Translations under genes and position numbers: made by a program
The notes under the pieces: generated by a model
What the model was told of the DNA's origin: nothing
Database searches by the model: none
The model's input: only the letters and a program-made list of their open reading frames with translations
In this document: piece by piece, positions 17,841-25,058 of the stretch
How positions within the stretch are numbered: position 1 is the stretch's first letter
Layout of the letters: each line of letters opens with the position of its first letter
Origin: an uncultured Clostridium sp.
Lineage (GTDB): Bacteria; Bacillota; Clostridia; TANB77; CAG-508
DNA: 25,608 nt
Assembly (NCBI GenBank): GCA_900555615.1
Contig: USMB01000026.1
Location: 1 to 25,608, forward strand
Reading direction: 5' to 3'

Positions 17841-19412
17841 ATGACAATTAAACAAAGTGAAAATTTAATTGAAAATTTATTAGAAGATAATAAAGAAAAT
17901 GGAAAGTATTATATTCATAGAACAGCTATCGGACCAGTTTTTTATGATGTTTCTAACGGAAAAATATATACCAATAAAGAATATCTTGAAATGTTTCAAT
18001 CAGATAGTGAATATGTAGATGAATATTTGTATCCGTTTGATAGTGTAGATGTTGATATGTTATTAAAAGAGCATTCGTTAGATCTAGGCTCTGGTTGGAG
18101 TATATCAGAAGAAGAATATAAAAAGGTTGTCGAAAGAAATTTTCAGGAGCATATTAGTGAATTTTTTGAAAAAGGGTTATATGCTGTAGAAACAAGTATA
18201 GAAAGAACTGCTACTTCATTAGAAGAAGGTTCACAACATCAAATTTTATCAGTTCAACAACAAAGAGAACGATTAAGTGAATTGCTTAATAAAATAGGAT
18301 TCGGAATGAATACAAGTAAAGAAAATGCTTTATTAGGTGCTTTAGCAAATCGTGATGAATTAAATACATTGTTAATTTTGGAAATACCAGAATCATGTTT
18401 GGGCGATTTAGATAATATTTCTCAATTATTTGAGAAGAAAGACGATGTATTTGAAACTGAAACTGCATATAGAGGTGTATTAAAGTTAGATACTGTAATT
18501 CCAAGAGAATATATAAAAGGAGCTTTCTTTGTAGGAACAGAAGAATTATATTATAGTGCAAATGAACACTTTGATCGTAAAAAAGAAGTAAAAAATGGTA
18601 TATATAATAGTCAATCAATAAAAAGTATATTAGAAAATATGCAGGATCGTGAAAGTGTTGATGGTATACAAGTGGAAAATGTATTAGCAATTGTAGAAAG
18701 TGATTTTGAGGTTGACAATGATGTCGAAAAATTAAAAAGTCGTATGTCAAAGATAAGTGAATTAGTTGCAAAAGTTGATAATAAAGAGGCTGTTGCAAAC
18801 ATAAATAGGATGATTGAAACTATTTATGAAAAAACAATAAATCCATTGGAAATAGAATACTATAAAATGCAGACATTAGATTTCTCACAATTAAGTAAAG
18901 ATGAAATTTCTAAACATATAGAAAATTTTGTTTTAAGAGGAAGTTCAACATTAAAAGAATTTATTGAAAAAAGTGATTATTGGAATTATGATAAAATGTT
19001 TGAGATGTATAGAAGTGGTTTAGAAAGATTATCAAAAGGTGCTTTAATACAACTTAAAGATGATTATAGAGCCAATAATGCAAGTGCAATGGTAAATGGC
19101 AAGTTAGCAGATATAAATAGAGTAGTTTCTTTATTAGAGCAAGTTGCACCTTTGGATGAATTAGAAATATTTGGAGAATTAAGCGAAAATGATAGAGAAA
19201 AATACAATGCTCTTTTGAGAGAAGTGGTTGAAGCAAAAAGAAAAGTATGTGAAAATTCAATAGTTAATTTAGAACATGATGCCTTTTTAGGAGAAAAAAT
19301 TGGAAAAGCAACTGTTTCAGTAGCTACAGAGAAAAAAGATGAAGCAGGAATTAGGATACAAAGAGATAAACAAGAAATATTACAAATGTCAGAACATAAA
19401 ATGCAAGAGTAG
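17841..19412 (+). CDS. Largest tailed cargo protein, possible ART-like domain
   Basis: This 523-residue protein is preceded by AGGAGA at 17827-17832. It can be read in three parts. Residues 1-125 start with an IHRTAIGPVFYD segment. Residues 140-255 have a LLILEIPESCLGDL strand and a later YRGVLKLDTVIPREYIKGAFFV segment, which resemble the closing strands of ADP-ribosyltransferase folds (IP-x-EYI-x-G). Residues 270-480 are long charged helices with possible coiled coil. Residues 483-523 are the shared tail (LGEKIGKATVSVATEKKD followed by a Gln/Glu end). It is in the middle of the operon. Without a confirmed H-Y-E or R-S-E triad, activity is unproven. Confidence 0.5.
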   Translation: MTIKQSENLIENLLEDNKENGKYYIHRTAIGPVFYDVSNGKIYTNKEYLEMFQSDSEYVDEYLYPFDSVDVDMLLKEHSLDLGSGWSISEEEYKKVVERNFQEHISEFFEKGLYAVETSIERTATSLEEGSQHQILSVQQQRERLSELLNKIGFGMNTSKENALLGALANRDELNTLLILEIPESCLGDLDNISQLFEKKDDVFETETAYRGVLKLDTVIPREYIKGAFFVGTEELYYSANEHFDRKKEVKNGIYNSQSIKSILENMQDRESVDGIQVENVLAIVESDFEVDNDVEKLKSRMSKISELVAKVDNKEAVANINRMIETIYEKTINPLEIEYYKMQTLDFSQLSKDEISKHIENFVLRGSSTLKEFIEKSDYWNYDKMFEMYRSGLERLSKGALIQLKDDYRANNASAMVNGKLADINRVVSLLEQVAPLDELEIFGELSENDREKYNALLREVVEAKRKVCENSIVNLEHDAFLGEKIGKATVSVATEKKDEAGIRIQRDKQEILQMSEHKMQE

Positions 19413-19481
19413 TATTAAGATATATTAAAGATTTTAGATGAATATTGATTAAAAATTTAATTATAAAGAAAGAAGGAGAAT

Positions 19482-20258
19482 ATGGCAGATTATTCAAGTA
19501 CATATACTACAATAAAAAAAGTATATAGTGAAATAAATAAAAACGGTATAAATGCTTATATGATTGGTGGGATTTCATCAGCTATTCAGGCTGGAATTGA
19601 TTTATATAGACAAAATGATGATATTGATTTAATGGTATCAAAAGAAGATTTATCACAACTGATTGAAGGTTTGCAAAATATTGGATATAGTGTTGAAGAC
19701 AAAAGAGGAATTTTGACAGGAAATTATGTGGATTCAGCTGGAGTGTTTCACCCAGCAGACCATGAACTAAACGCAGATATTAATTCTTCAGATATGTTAG
19801 GGGTTGGTATTTTTGTATTCGAGAGAAAAGAGGGGACAGTAATAATTAATTCTTATGCCTATGAAGAAAATGAAAAAATTGTTATTGGAAATCAGAGTGT
19901 TATGCCTGAAGAATTATTTGATTTAATGTATAGTAGTCAAGATATTGAATATAAAGGAACAACTGTTAAATGTCAATCTAAAGAATTTACATATTTATCA
20001 AAATCTAGTGGAAATCGAGAAAAAGATAAACTAGATGCAAGTGTTATTGAACAATATATAGGTGAAGATGAAAAAAAGAAAATTGATAGAATTAAGAAGT
20101 TACAAAAAAGAATCGAAAAATATAGAAATACTTATGATAAAGATGGAAATATAATTAGTTCGAAAAAAATGCCAGGAATGGAAGATAAAATTGCTGCATT
20201 TATTTCTGGAATAGCTGCTCAAAATCCAGGTTTATCAAATGAAGAACTAAAAAAATAA
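19482..20258 (+). CDS. Nucleotidyltransferase, probably the front half of a split tailed protein
   Basis: The 258-residue protein has a strong AAGGAG ribosome binding site. It shows the polymerase-beta-type nucleotidyltransferase core: MIGGISSAIQAG (G29-G30 with the following helix) and QNDDIDLMV with Asp47 and Asp49 as metal ligands. A later acidic strand is at DHELNADINSSD. This core transfers a nucleotide to a small molecule or protein; ANT/Lnu-type resistance enzymes and MNT-type toxins both use it. The C-terminal half (KEFTYLSKSSGNREKDKLDASVIEQYI and a Lys-rich helix) is typical of ANT/Lnu-like proteins. It ends in a run of seven A (CTAAAAAAATAA). One more A would join it to the tail-only frame at 20261, giving a protein of about 360 residues. 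Confidence 0.75.
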   Translation: MADYSSTYTTIKKVYSEINKNGINAYMIGGISSAIQAGIDLYRQNDDIDLMVSKEDLSQLIEGLQNIGYSVEDKRGILTGNYVDSAGVFHPADHELNADINSSDMLGVGIFVFERKEGTVIINSYAYEENEKIVIGNQSVMPEELFDLMYSSQDIEYKGTTVKCQSKEFTYLSKSSGNREKDKLDASVIEQYIGEDEKKKIDRIKKLQKRIEKYRNTYDKDGNIISSKKMPGMEDKIAAFISGIAAQNPGLSNEELKK

Positions 20259-20260
20259 TT

Positions 20261-20557
20261 TTGAGTAATGAAACAGTAAAAAGATTTATGGAACAAGATG
20301 AAGATATACGAAATATAATGAATTTATTAGAAGGTTCTGCGATAGAAGAAGATTTGTCTGAAACAGCAAGAAGAATTACACATAGTTATTATTTTGACGA
20401 TGTTCCGTTAGATGAAAATAAATTATTTTCATCACAAGAAATAGGAAAAGCAACAATTGATTCTCCAACAGAATTAAAAGATAATGCGATGTCGAAAGTA
20501 CAAAGACAGCAACAAGAATTAATACAAACTCAAGAGAATCAAGAAACATTGGAGTAA
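20261..20557 (+). CDS. Tail-only frame, probable broken C-terminus of the nucleotidyltransferase
   Basis: A TTG at 20261 opens a 98-codon frame two bases after the nucleotidyltransferase stop, without a ribosome binding site. An internal ATG is at 20288. Residues 56-98 are the shared tail (FSSQEIGKATIDSPTELKD and a Q-rich end). The frame is open back to 20243 and reads in phase if one A is added to the A7 run at 20248-20254. Transcriptional slippage on that A-run could also make full-length protein. Alternatively it is an independent small tailed protein translated by coupling. Confidence 0.5.
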   Translation: MSNETVKRFMEQDEDIRNIMNLLEGSAIEEDLSETARRITHSYYFDDVPLDENKLFSSQEIGKATIDSPTELKDNAMSKVQRQQQELIQTQENQETLE

Positions 20558-20600
20558 TTAATAATTCGGATAAAATAATTATGAAATAGGTGAATATATA

Positions 20601-21131
20601 ATGACAAATGAACAAGTTAATTTTATAGATTATGATAAAATTATAGAAGATATGCCAAAAGAATTAAATCAAATTGAAATGGCAAGATATATTTACATAC
20701 AACTAGGAAAATATTTTTCATATGATGAAAAATATATAACATCTGAAAGTGATGAGGAAAAAAGAGAAATATTTGATAGAGATATTGAAGATATTGAGAA
20801 TGACAAAGTTGTATGTACATCTCTTTCAAGAATTTATGAAAGATTATTAATGCGAGTTGGAATAAATGCAAAGACTGTACTAATTCCTGGCGAAAGATTA
20901 GGTCATGCATTTACTGAAATAGAAATTGATGGAAAGAAATATTTTACAGGTTTAATTCGTGATTTAATGAATATAAAAACAGGATTTAAGACAAATGAAT
21001 TTATGATTGATAATCCTGATAGGTTTGGGGAGGCTTCTGAATTTACTGCATTATCTGATGAAGAACTAAAAAAAATCGATGATAAAATAGGATACACATA
21101 TAATCGGTATGTATATGGAAGCTTTTACTGA
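20601..21131 (+). CDS. Transglutaminase-like protein of the cargo operon
   Basis: The 176-residue protein has AGGTGA upstream. Cys72 in KVVCTSLSRIYERLLMRVG starts the catalytic helix, and His102 is in LGHAFTEIEIDGKKYF. The next strand lacks the usual vD, and the nearest acid is Asp121 in RDLMNIKTGFKT. That D-L-x-x-I-K-x-G-x-x-T block matches the chromosomal protein at 412-1425. The fold is that of transglutaminase/protease-like enzymes. Loss of the canonical Asp, or use of a replaced residue, would affect activity. It lacks the shared tail, and its stop lies 23 bases inside the next gene, so the next gene is probably translated by coupling. Confidence 0.5.
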   Translation: MTNEQVNFIDYDKIIEDMPKELNQIEMARYIYIQLGKYFSYDEKYITSESDEEKREIFDRDIEDIENDKVVCTSLSRIYERLLMRVGINAKTVLIPGERLGHAFTEIEIDGKKYFTGLIRDLMNIKTGFKTNEFMIDNPDRFGEASEFTALSDEELKKIDDKIGYTYNRYVYGSFY

Positions 21132-22344
21132 AATGTTAAAACAAGAAATGGATTCTTTAGATGATGTTAGTAGTGAACAAGGGCAAACACTACGAAAAGA
21201 GCTAGGAATAGAAGGATTAGATGGAAAGGAACTACTAAAATACAAGATAGATTTTTTAGCTAAACATATGGAACATAGTGATTTGCATTGTATTGAAAAA
21301 AGTGACTATTTTCAAGAACTAATAAAAGGCTGTATAGATATGAAAAAAGCACAGGAGTTTTTTAATCTAGCAAAAATTACATGTATAGAAGAAAATTCAA
21401 GTATAAGAATTTTATGTGTTTTAACAGATAAGGAGGATAATTCAAAAACAATATATTCGATTTCAGATGGTAAAGAAATTATGCAAGTATCAGTAGAAGA
21501 ACTTAAACAACAATTTGAATCTGGTATGAGAACATTATCAAAATCAAGAGAAGCGAAATTTAAAGAGTTATTATTTGGAGGTACAGAAAAACAAGAATAT
21601 TATAGACATAGTCCAATAAGTGATATTGAGTCAATAATGGTAAACGGATTAGATCCCGTTTTAGCAGAAGAAGATTTAAGAACAGAAACATCAGACGAAA
21701 GAAAAAAAGTGTTTTATAGTGAAGGTAAAGAAGGTGTTGTAACGTTTGATTGTACTTGTAGAAGAAAATATCGACAATGGCAAGAACATGGAAGAGCGCC
21801 AGATGGAATGTCTATGGATGAATATTATCAAGAGCGTGACGGCGAGGATAGAATTTATATAAAATTTGAAGCAGATAATATAGTAAATGAACAGGAGGAT
21901 AATATTGATAGATTTGCTGATGCATGTACAAGTCAAAAAATTCCAGCACAAAATATTAAAGTTTGTGTGTTAAGAAATAATTCTACAGGAAAGATTACAT
22001 ACAGACGAGAAGATATAGTAACATATATGATGTCTGCATGTTCGATTGAAGACATTAAATCAAAATATTTATTGGATGATAGATTAAGTAAGCAACTTGA
22101 AGAATATTATGCAGATAGACAAGCAGAAGTAATGGATTTAACTGAATACACATTAGAAGAAATGGAATTACAACAATTCTATGAGCAATATATAGCTATG
22201 ACTAAAAATAAAATATTTACTCAAGAAGAAATTGGAAAATCTACGGTTAATGTTCCAACAACACAAAAAGATACGAGTAAAAGTAAAATACAAATGGATG
22301 AGAGAGCATTAAGTGAATTACAAAATGCAAAACAACAAGAATAA
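21109..22344 (+). CDS. Tailed protein, possible ART-like domain
   Basis: The 411-residue protein overlaps the previous gene by 23 bases. A start at 21115 is also possible, and neither has a clear ribosome binding site. Residues 160-180 (QEYYRHSPISDIESIMVNGLDP) have the aromatic-R/H ... SIM-x-x-G-L-x-P layout of the first ART strand and helix. KKVFYSEGKEGVVTF and an IYIKFEADNIV strand follow as expected for the next strands. Cys/Arg-rich CTCRRKYRQW is odd. Residues 370-411 carry the shared tail (FTQEEIGKSTVNVPTTQKD, and a Q-rich end), nearly identical in its first half to that of the 16419 gene. Confidence 0.55.
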   Translation: MYMEAFTEMLKQEMDSLDDVSSEQGQTLRKELGIEGLDGKELLKYKIDFLAKHMEHSDLHCIEKSDYFQELIKGCIDMKKAQEFFNLAKITCIEENSSIRILCVLTDKEDNSKTIYSISDGKEIMQVSVEELKQQFESGMRTLSKSREAKFKELLFGGTEKQEYYRHSPISDIESIMVNGLDPVLAEEDLRTETSDERKKVFYSEGKEGVVTFDCTCRRKYRQWQEHGRAPDGMSMDEYYQERDGEDRIYIKFEADNIVNEQEDNIDRFADACTSQKIPAQNIKVCVLRNNSTGKITYRREDIVTYMMSACSIEDIKSKYLLDDRLSKQLEEYYADRQAEVMDLTEYTLEEMELQQFYEQYIAMTKNKIFTQEEIGKSTVNVPTTQKDTSKSKIQMDERALSELQNAKQQE

Positions 22345-22357
22345 AATAGGTGATGTT

Positions 22358-22866
22358 ATGGAAAATATAGAAAAATAGAAATAGATGATACAATTGATAA
22401 GAAAGAATTGAGATTGGAAGTTGCTAAAAAAACAATTCAATCGAGAGAATATGCATTAGGGTTAATAGAGAGTCAACTGGAATTCTTAAGACCATCAAGT
22501 CAAGATGATATGGAATACAGATTAAAACAATATAATGAATTTTCTAAACAAATAAAGGCTGTAGTTCCAGATGATTTGCATTTATGTTTCCATGGATGTC
22601 CAATTTATGCAGCAAAGCATATAATAGAGGATGGAGAAATTTCATCTTCGGTTGATAGAGTAGGTTCATCAACTAGTTATGATGTATCAGATCAAGTTTC
22701 TGTTACTACAAAAAATACAATAGAAACAACTGTACAGGGATATGCTGGACTAACAGGAAATTATAATCTTCCAGCAGGTTGTATATTTGTTATATTGCCT
22801 CAAGATGAAAATGAAATAAATTTAGATGTGATTGAAGAAATTATAGAATATAAAATTTCTATATAA
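22358..22866 (+). pseudogene. HG-type ADP-ribosyltransferase-like gene, frameshifted and truncated by fusion to the integrase end
   Basis: ATG 22358 gives only MENIEK before TAG. One extra A in the A5 run at 22371-22375 would restore the frame, continuing IEIDDTIDKKELRL to 22866. The protein has LCFHGCPIYAAKHIIEDGEISSS (His-Gly first motif of Tpt1/PARP-type H-Y-E enzymes) and SVTTKNTIETTVQGYAGL (second-strand Tyr-type motif), then NLPAGCIFVILP. At the point where the third catalytic strand should follow, it switches to 16 residues identical in sequence to the integrase C-terminus. It has no shared tail. The end therefore looks recombined, and the enzyme is probably incomplete. Confidence 0.6.
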
Positions 22867-22937
22867 ATAATATAGTAAGATTTTGTTATATAATTAGAGA
22901 GTTAATGGATATAATTAGCTCTCTAAAAGATTTTAAA
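22816..22937. repeat. Direct repeat, copy 2
   Basis: This is the partner of 15716-15834: the same integrase-tail coding end, then the same hairpin (22894-22904 with 22916-22926) and AAGATTTTAAA. The hairpin probably ends the cargo transcript. Confidence 0.85.
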
Positions 22938-22951
22938 CGAACGATATTTTG

Positions 22952-22980
22952 TTGTAAAAAAATGACTTTTTTGATATAAT
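22952..22980 (+). promoter_or_regulatory. Promoter of the GNAT gene
   Basis: TTGTAA (22952-22957), a 17-base spacer and TATAAT (22975-22980) are near consensus. Confidence 0.75.
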
Positions 22981-23046
22981 GCTTTTAATAAATTAAAAAT
23001 TGTTAGTAGCAGAAAATAGATTAAAATGGAAATAGGAGTTGAAAAT

Positions 23047-23574
23047 ATGAATAGTGATATAAAAATAAGAAAAGTAAATCAAACAGATGCGACTAAATGG
23101 TTTAAATTTGTAAATAAGGTATGGAGAAGTGCATATAAAAGTATTTTTCCAGAAGAGGTTTTTTTAGAAAAAGAAAAAAATGTTGAAGAGAAGGAAAAGA
23201 ATTTCAATCAAAAAATATGTAATGATAATAAAAATATTGCCCTTGTAGCAGAATATAAAGGTGAAATTGTTGGAATAATGAGTGGTTCTATCAATTCAAA
23301 TTATGAACATTTTAATTTAGAATATGCAGATTTAATTAGGTTATATATAGATTCAAATTTTCAGAAAAAAGGAATAGCTAGTAATTTTAAGGAAATGTTT
23401 GAAGATTGGGCAAGAAAAAATGGAGCAAGTAAATATGTAATTGGAGTATTAAAAGATAATAAGAAAGCAAGAGCTGTATATGAAAAATGGGGTGGCAAAT
23501 TATCAACTTACGAGGAAGATTTTTATAAAATGGGTGTTGCATATAAAGAAGTATTTTATATATATGATTTATAG
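23047..23574 (+). CDS. GNAT-family N-acetyltransferase
   Basis: Start 23047 is chosen because AGGAG at 23034-23038 is eight bases upstream; ATG 23026 would add seven residues. The 175-residue protein has the GNAT order: an N-terminal IRKVNQTDATKW strand and helix, ALVAEYKGEIVGIMSGSI, the acetyl-CoA loop region LYIDSNFQKKGIASNF (Q-x-x-G-x-A form), and a VLKDNKKARAVYEKWGGK end. It transfers an acetyl group from acetyl-CoA to an amine that is not predictable. It is intact and has its own promoter beyond the second repeat. Neighbours are decayed, so it may be kept for its own use. Confidence 0.9.
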   Translation: MNSDIKIRKVNQTDATKWFKFVNKVWRSAYKSIFPEEVFLEKEKNVEEKEKNFNQKICNDNKNIALVAEYKGEIVGIMSGSINSNYEHFNLEYADLIRLYIDSNFQKKGIASNFKEMFEDWARKNGASKYVIGVLKDNKKARAVYEKWGGKLSTYEEDFYKMGVAYKEVFYIYDL

Positions 23575-23657
23575 TTAGATTAAAAATATGATAAATTATT
23601 ATATTTAGATTTTGGCAAATATACATAAAAACTCAAAGGTGTTGTGGAGGAAAATGA

Positions 23658-23950
23658 ATGGAAAAAGAATTGGATTCTAAAATTTTTATGATAAATGATT
23701 ATTCTGATAAAAATAATATGGAAGAACACATAAAAGAATATATAAAAAAATTAAAAATCGATTATCCAACTGCAATTATAACGCGTGAATTTTATAAAGG
23801 AGAAAATATTTTAGTACGAGCAACTCAAATATATGAAAAAAAGAATATAAAGCATATAAGTAGAGAGAAAGAAATTGGCTGATTGGATATAAAATTGCTG
23901 AAGAAGAATTTAAAAAGGTTTTGACTCAAGGAATTTATATTATTTTTTAA
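23658..23950 (+). pseudogene. Small unknown gene, frameshifted
   Basis: GGAGG at 23646-23650 supports ATG 23658. The first frame gives 74 residues ending REKEIG. A shifted frame then continues WLIGYKIAEEEFKKVLTQGIYIIF and stops at 23948-23950. A one-base loss near 23875 explains the break. I do not recognise the family; the protein is small, charged and soluble. Confidence 0.45.
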
Positions 23951-23974
23951 ACTTTTACAAAACATTTCCAAACA

Positions 23975-23997
23975 TTTTGAACACACTGTGTTCAAAA
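23975..23997. repeat. Perfect 23-bp palindrome
   Basis: TTTTGAACACA, one central C, and TGTGTTCAAAA. It sits at the broken front edge of the YhcG remnant. It could be a repressor operator, a deletion scar or chance. Confidence 0.7.
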
Positions 23998-24619
23998 TCT
24001 AATAGATTGATTTCTTGGAGTCATTATAGAACATTATTACAAGTATTTGATAAAGAAGCAAGAGAATGGTATGAAAATGAGGCATTAGGACAAAAATGGA
24101 GTGTAAGAACATTACAAAGAAATATTTCATCACAATACTATTTAGTTTTACAGAAACAGAACTTGAATCTAGTATAATAAATAATTTACAAAAATTTTTA
24201 ATGAAATTACGGAAAAGGATATGCTTTTGTTGCAAGACAACAACATATTCAAACAGAAAAAGAAGATTATTATATAGATTTGGTATTTTACAATTATATA
24301 TTAAAATGTTTTGTGTTGATTGATTTAAAAACTAAAAAAATAACTCATCAAGATGTTGGTCAAATGGACATGTATGTTAGAATGTATGATGAATTAAAAA
24401 AAGCACCAGATGATAATCCAACAATAGGAATTGTATTATGTTAAGAAACTGATGAAGATATAGCACGATACTCTGTTTTAAAAGGAAATGAGCAACTTTT
24501 TGCTTCAAAAATATAAATTATATTTACCAACTGAAGATGAGCTTAGAGCAGAGATAGAAAATCAAAAAAAAATTTTTGAATTACAACAGCAAAATAAACA
24601 AGAGTTAGATAATAATTAG
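23977..24619 (+). pseudogene. YhcG/DUF1016-family PDDEXK nuclease, decayed remnant
   Basis: No start codon or N-terminus is present; coding similarity begins near 23995 with ISWSHYRTLLQVFDKEAREWYENEA and RTLQRNISSQYY. Then about 40 residues are missing, and the frame changes to FTETELESSIINNLQKFLM. A one-base insertion near 24206 leads to GYAFVARQQHIQTEKEDYYIDLVFYNYILKCFVLIDLKTK (PDDEXK core, with ID-LK instead of the usual E-LK) and HQDVGQMDMYVRMYDE. A stop (TAA, 24440-24442) and an extra A near 24515 break the end (YKLYLPTEDELR). Five or more lesions make it clearly dead. YhcG proteins are nuclease-like and are often found in mobile or defence regions. Confidence 0.9.
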
Positions 24620-24709
24620 TTTTTGCAAAAATTGCGAAAATATTCTAGGCAAAAAATGAATAATATTGTAAAATTTAAAACATATAAAAGAAAAATAACG
24701 ATGTAGACA

Positions 24710-24730
24710 ATGTCGCCAATTTGTCGCCAA
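24710..24730. repeat. TTGTCGCCAA repeats at the right end
   Basis: ATGTCGCCAA at 24710-24719 and TTGTCGCCAA at 24721-24730 are direct, with the same 11-base period as the left end. Confidence 0.75.
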
Positions 24731-24743
24731 ATAAAAAATATTG

Positions 24744-24911
24744 ATGGCTAAAATAAGTACAATAAATACAAATAGTATTGATATTTCAAAAACTGAAACA
24801 CTAGTAAATACAAGTAATACAGATAATATTTATAGTATTATAAATACTACAAAAACTCGAACATGTGGAAGTGGCAAAAAATATAAGAATTGCTGTGGAA
24901 AGAATAAATAA
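24744..24911 (+). pseudogene. Displaced secA 3' end with SEC-C tail
   Basis: A 55-codon frame from ATG 24744, without a ribosome binding site, is rich in Asn, Thr, Ser and Ile. It ends TRTCGSGKKYKNCCGKNK, the SecA SEC-C motif. The first Cys pair position (CPC) reads RTC, so one zinc ligand is lost. The last 48 bases match the secA end at 35 positions. Nearly all the changes are silent, meaning both came from genes under selection for the same protein tail. It is best read as the remnant of the former secA end; translation as a separate peptide is unlikely. It is followed by a terminator that secA itself now lacks. Confidence 0.65.
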
Positions 24912-24919
24912 AAGAGTTA

Positions 24920-24952
24920 AAAGAGTTAGTAATTTAATGTTGCTGACTCTTT
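24920..24952 (+). terminator. Terminator after the SEC-C remnant
   Basis: A 10-bp stem (24920-24929 with 24943-24952, one G-T pair) follows the stop by eight bases. It is probably the original secA terminator. Confidence 0.65.
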
Positions 24953-25023
24953 AAAAATATTTTGGATGAAATAGCATAAGTAAAATTAATAATATGTATA
25001 AAAAATTGTAATCACAACTTATA

Positions 25024-25052
25024 TTGACAATATAAGGAAATACGAGTATAAT
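25024..25052 (+). promoter_or_regulatory. Perfect consensus promoter
   Basis: TTGACA (25024-25029), exactly 17 bases, and TATAAT (25047-25052). This is the strongest promoter in the window. Confidence 0.9.
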
Positions 25053-25058
25053 TAATTA

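Larger units (their letters stand above)
14386..24911 (+). mobile_element. Decayed integrative element inserted at the 3' end of secA
   Basis: Boundaries are inferred. On the left the element starts directly after the secA stop, and on the right it ends with a second SEC-C-encoding end (24861-24911). Both ends carry TTGTCGCCAA repeats (14440-14460 and 24710-24730). A tyrosine integrase pseudogene lies at the left end, and the cargo is all on the plus strand. The two SEC-C ends agree at about 35 of 48 bases, and nearly all differences are silent. This fits an element that brought its own secA end from another host and displaced the native one. The integrase is broken, so the element cannot move by itself. 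No conjugation or replication genes are seen. The exact core site cannot be fixed by eye. Confidence 0.65.

Noticed and set aside
18286..18798. Long minus-strand frame inside the 17841 gene
   Set aside because: Rich in Leu, His, Tyr and Gln, as expected for the reverse of AT-rich coding sequence, with no ribosome binding site. The plus-strand gene explains the region.
19482..20258. Nucleotidyltransferase as a MNT/HEPN toxin-antitoxin pair
   Set aside because: The protein is about twice the size of minimal MNT antitoxins, no HEPN partner is adjacent, and its layout is closer to ANT/Lnu-like enzymes.
15716..22937. Repeats as part of a CRISPR array
   Set aside because: Only two copies 7.1 kb apart, one coding for a protein end; no spacer pattern.
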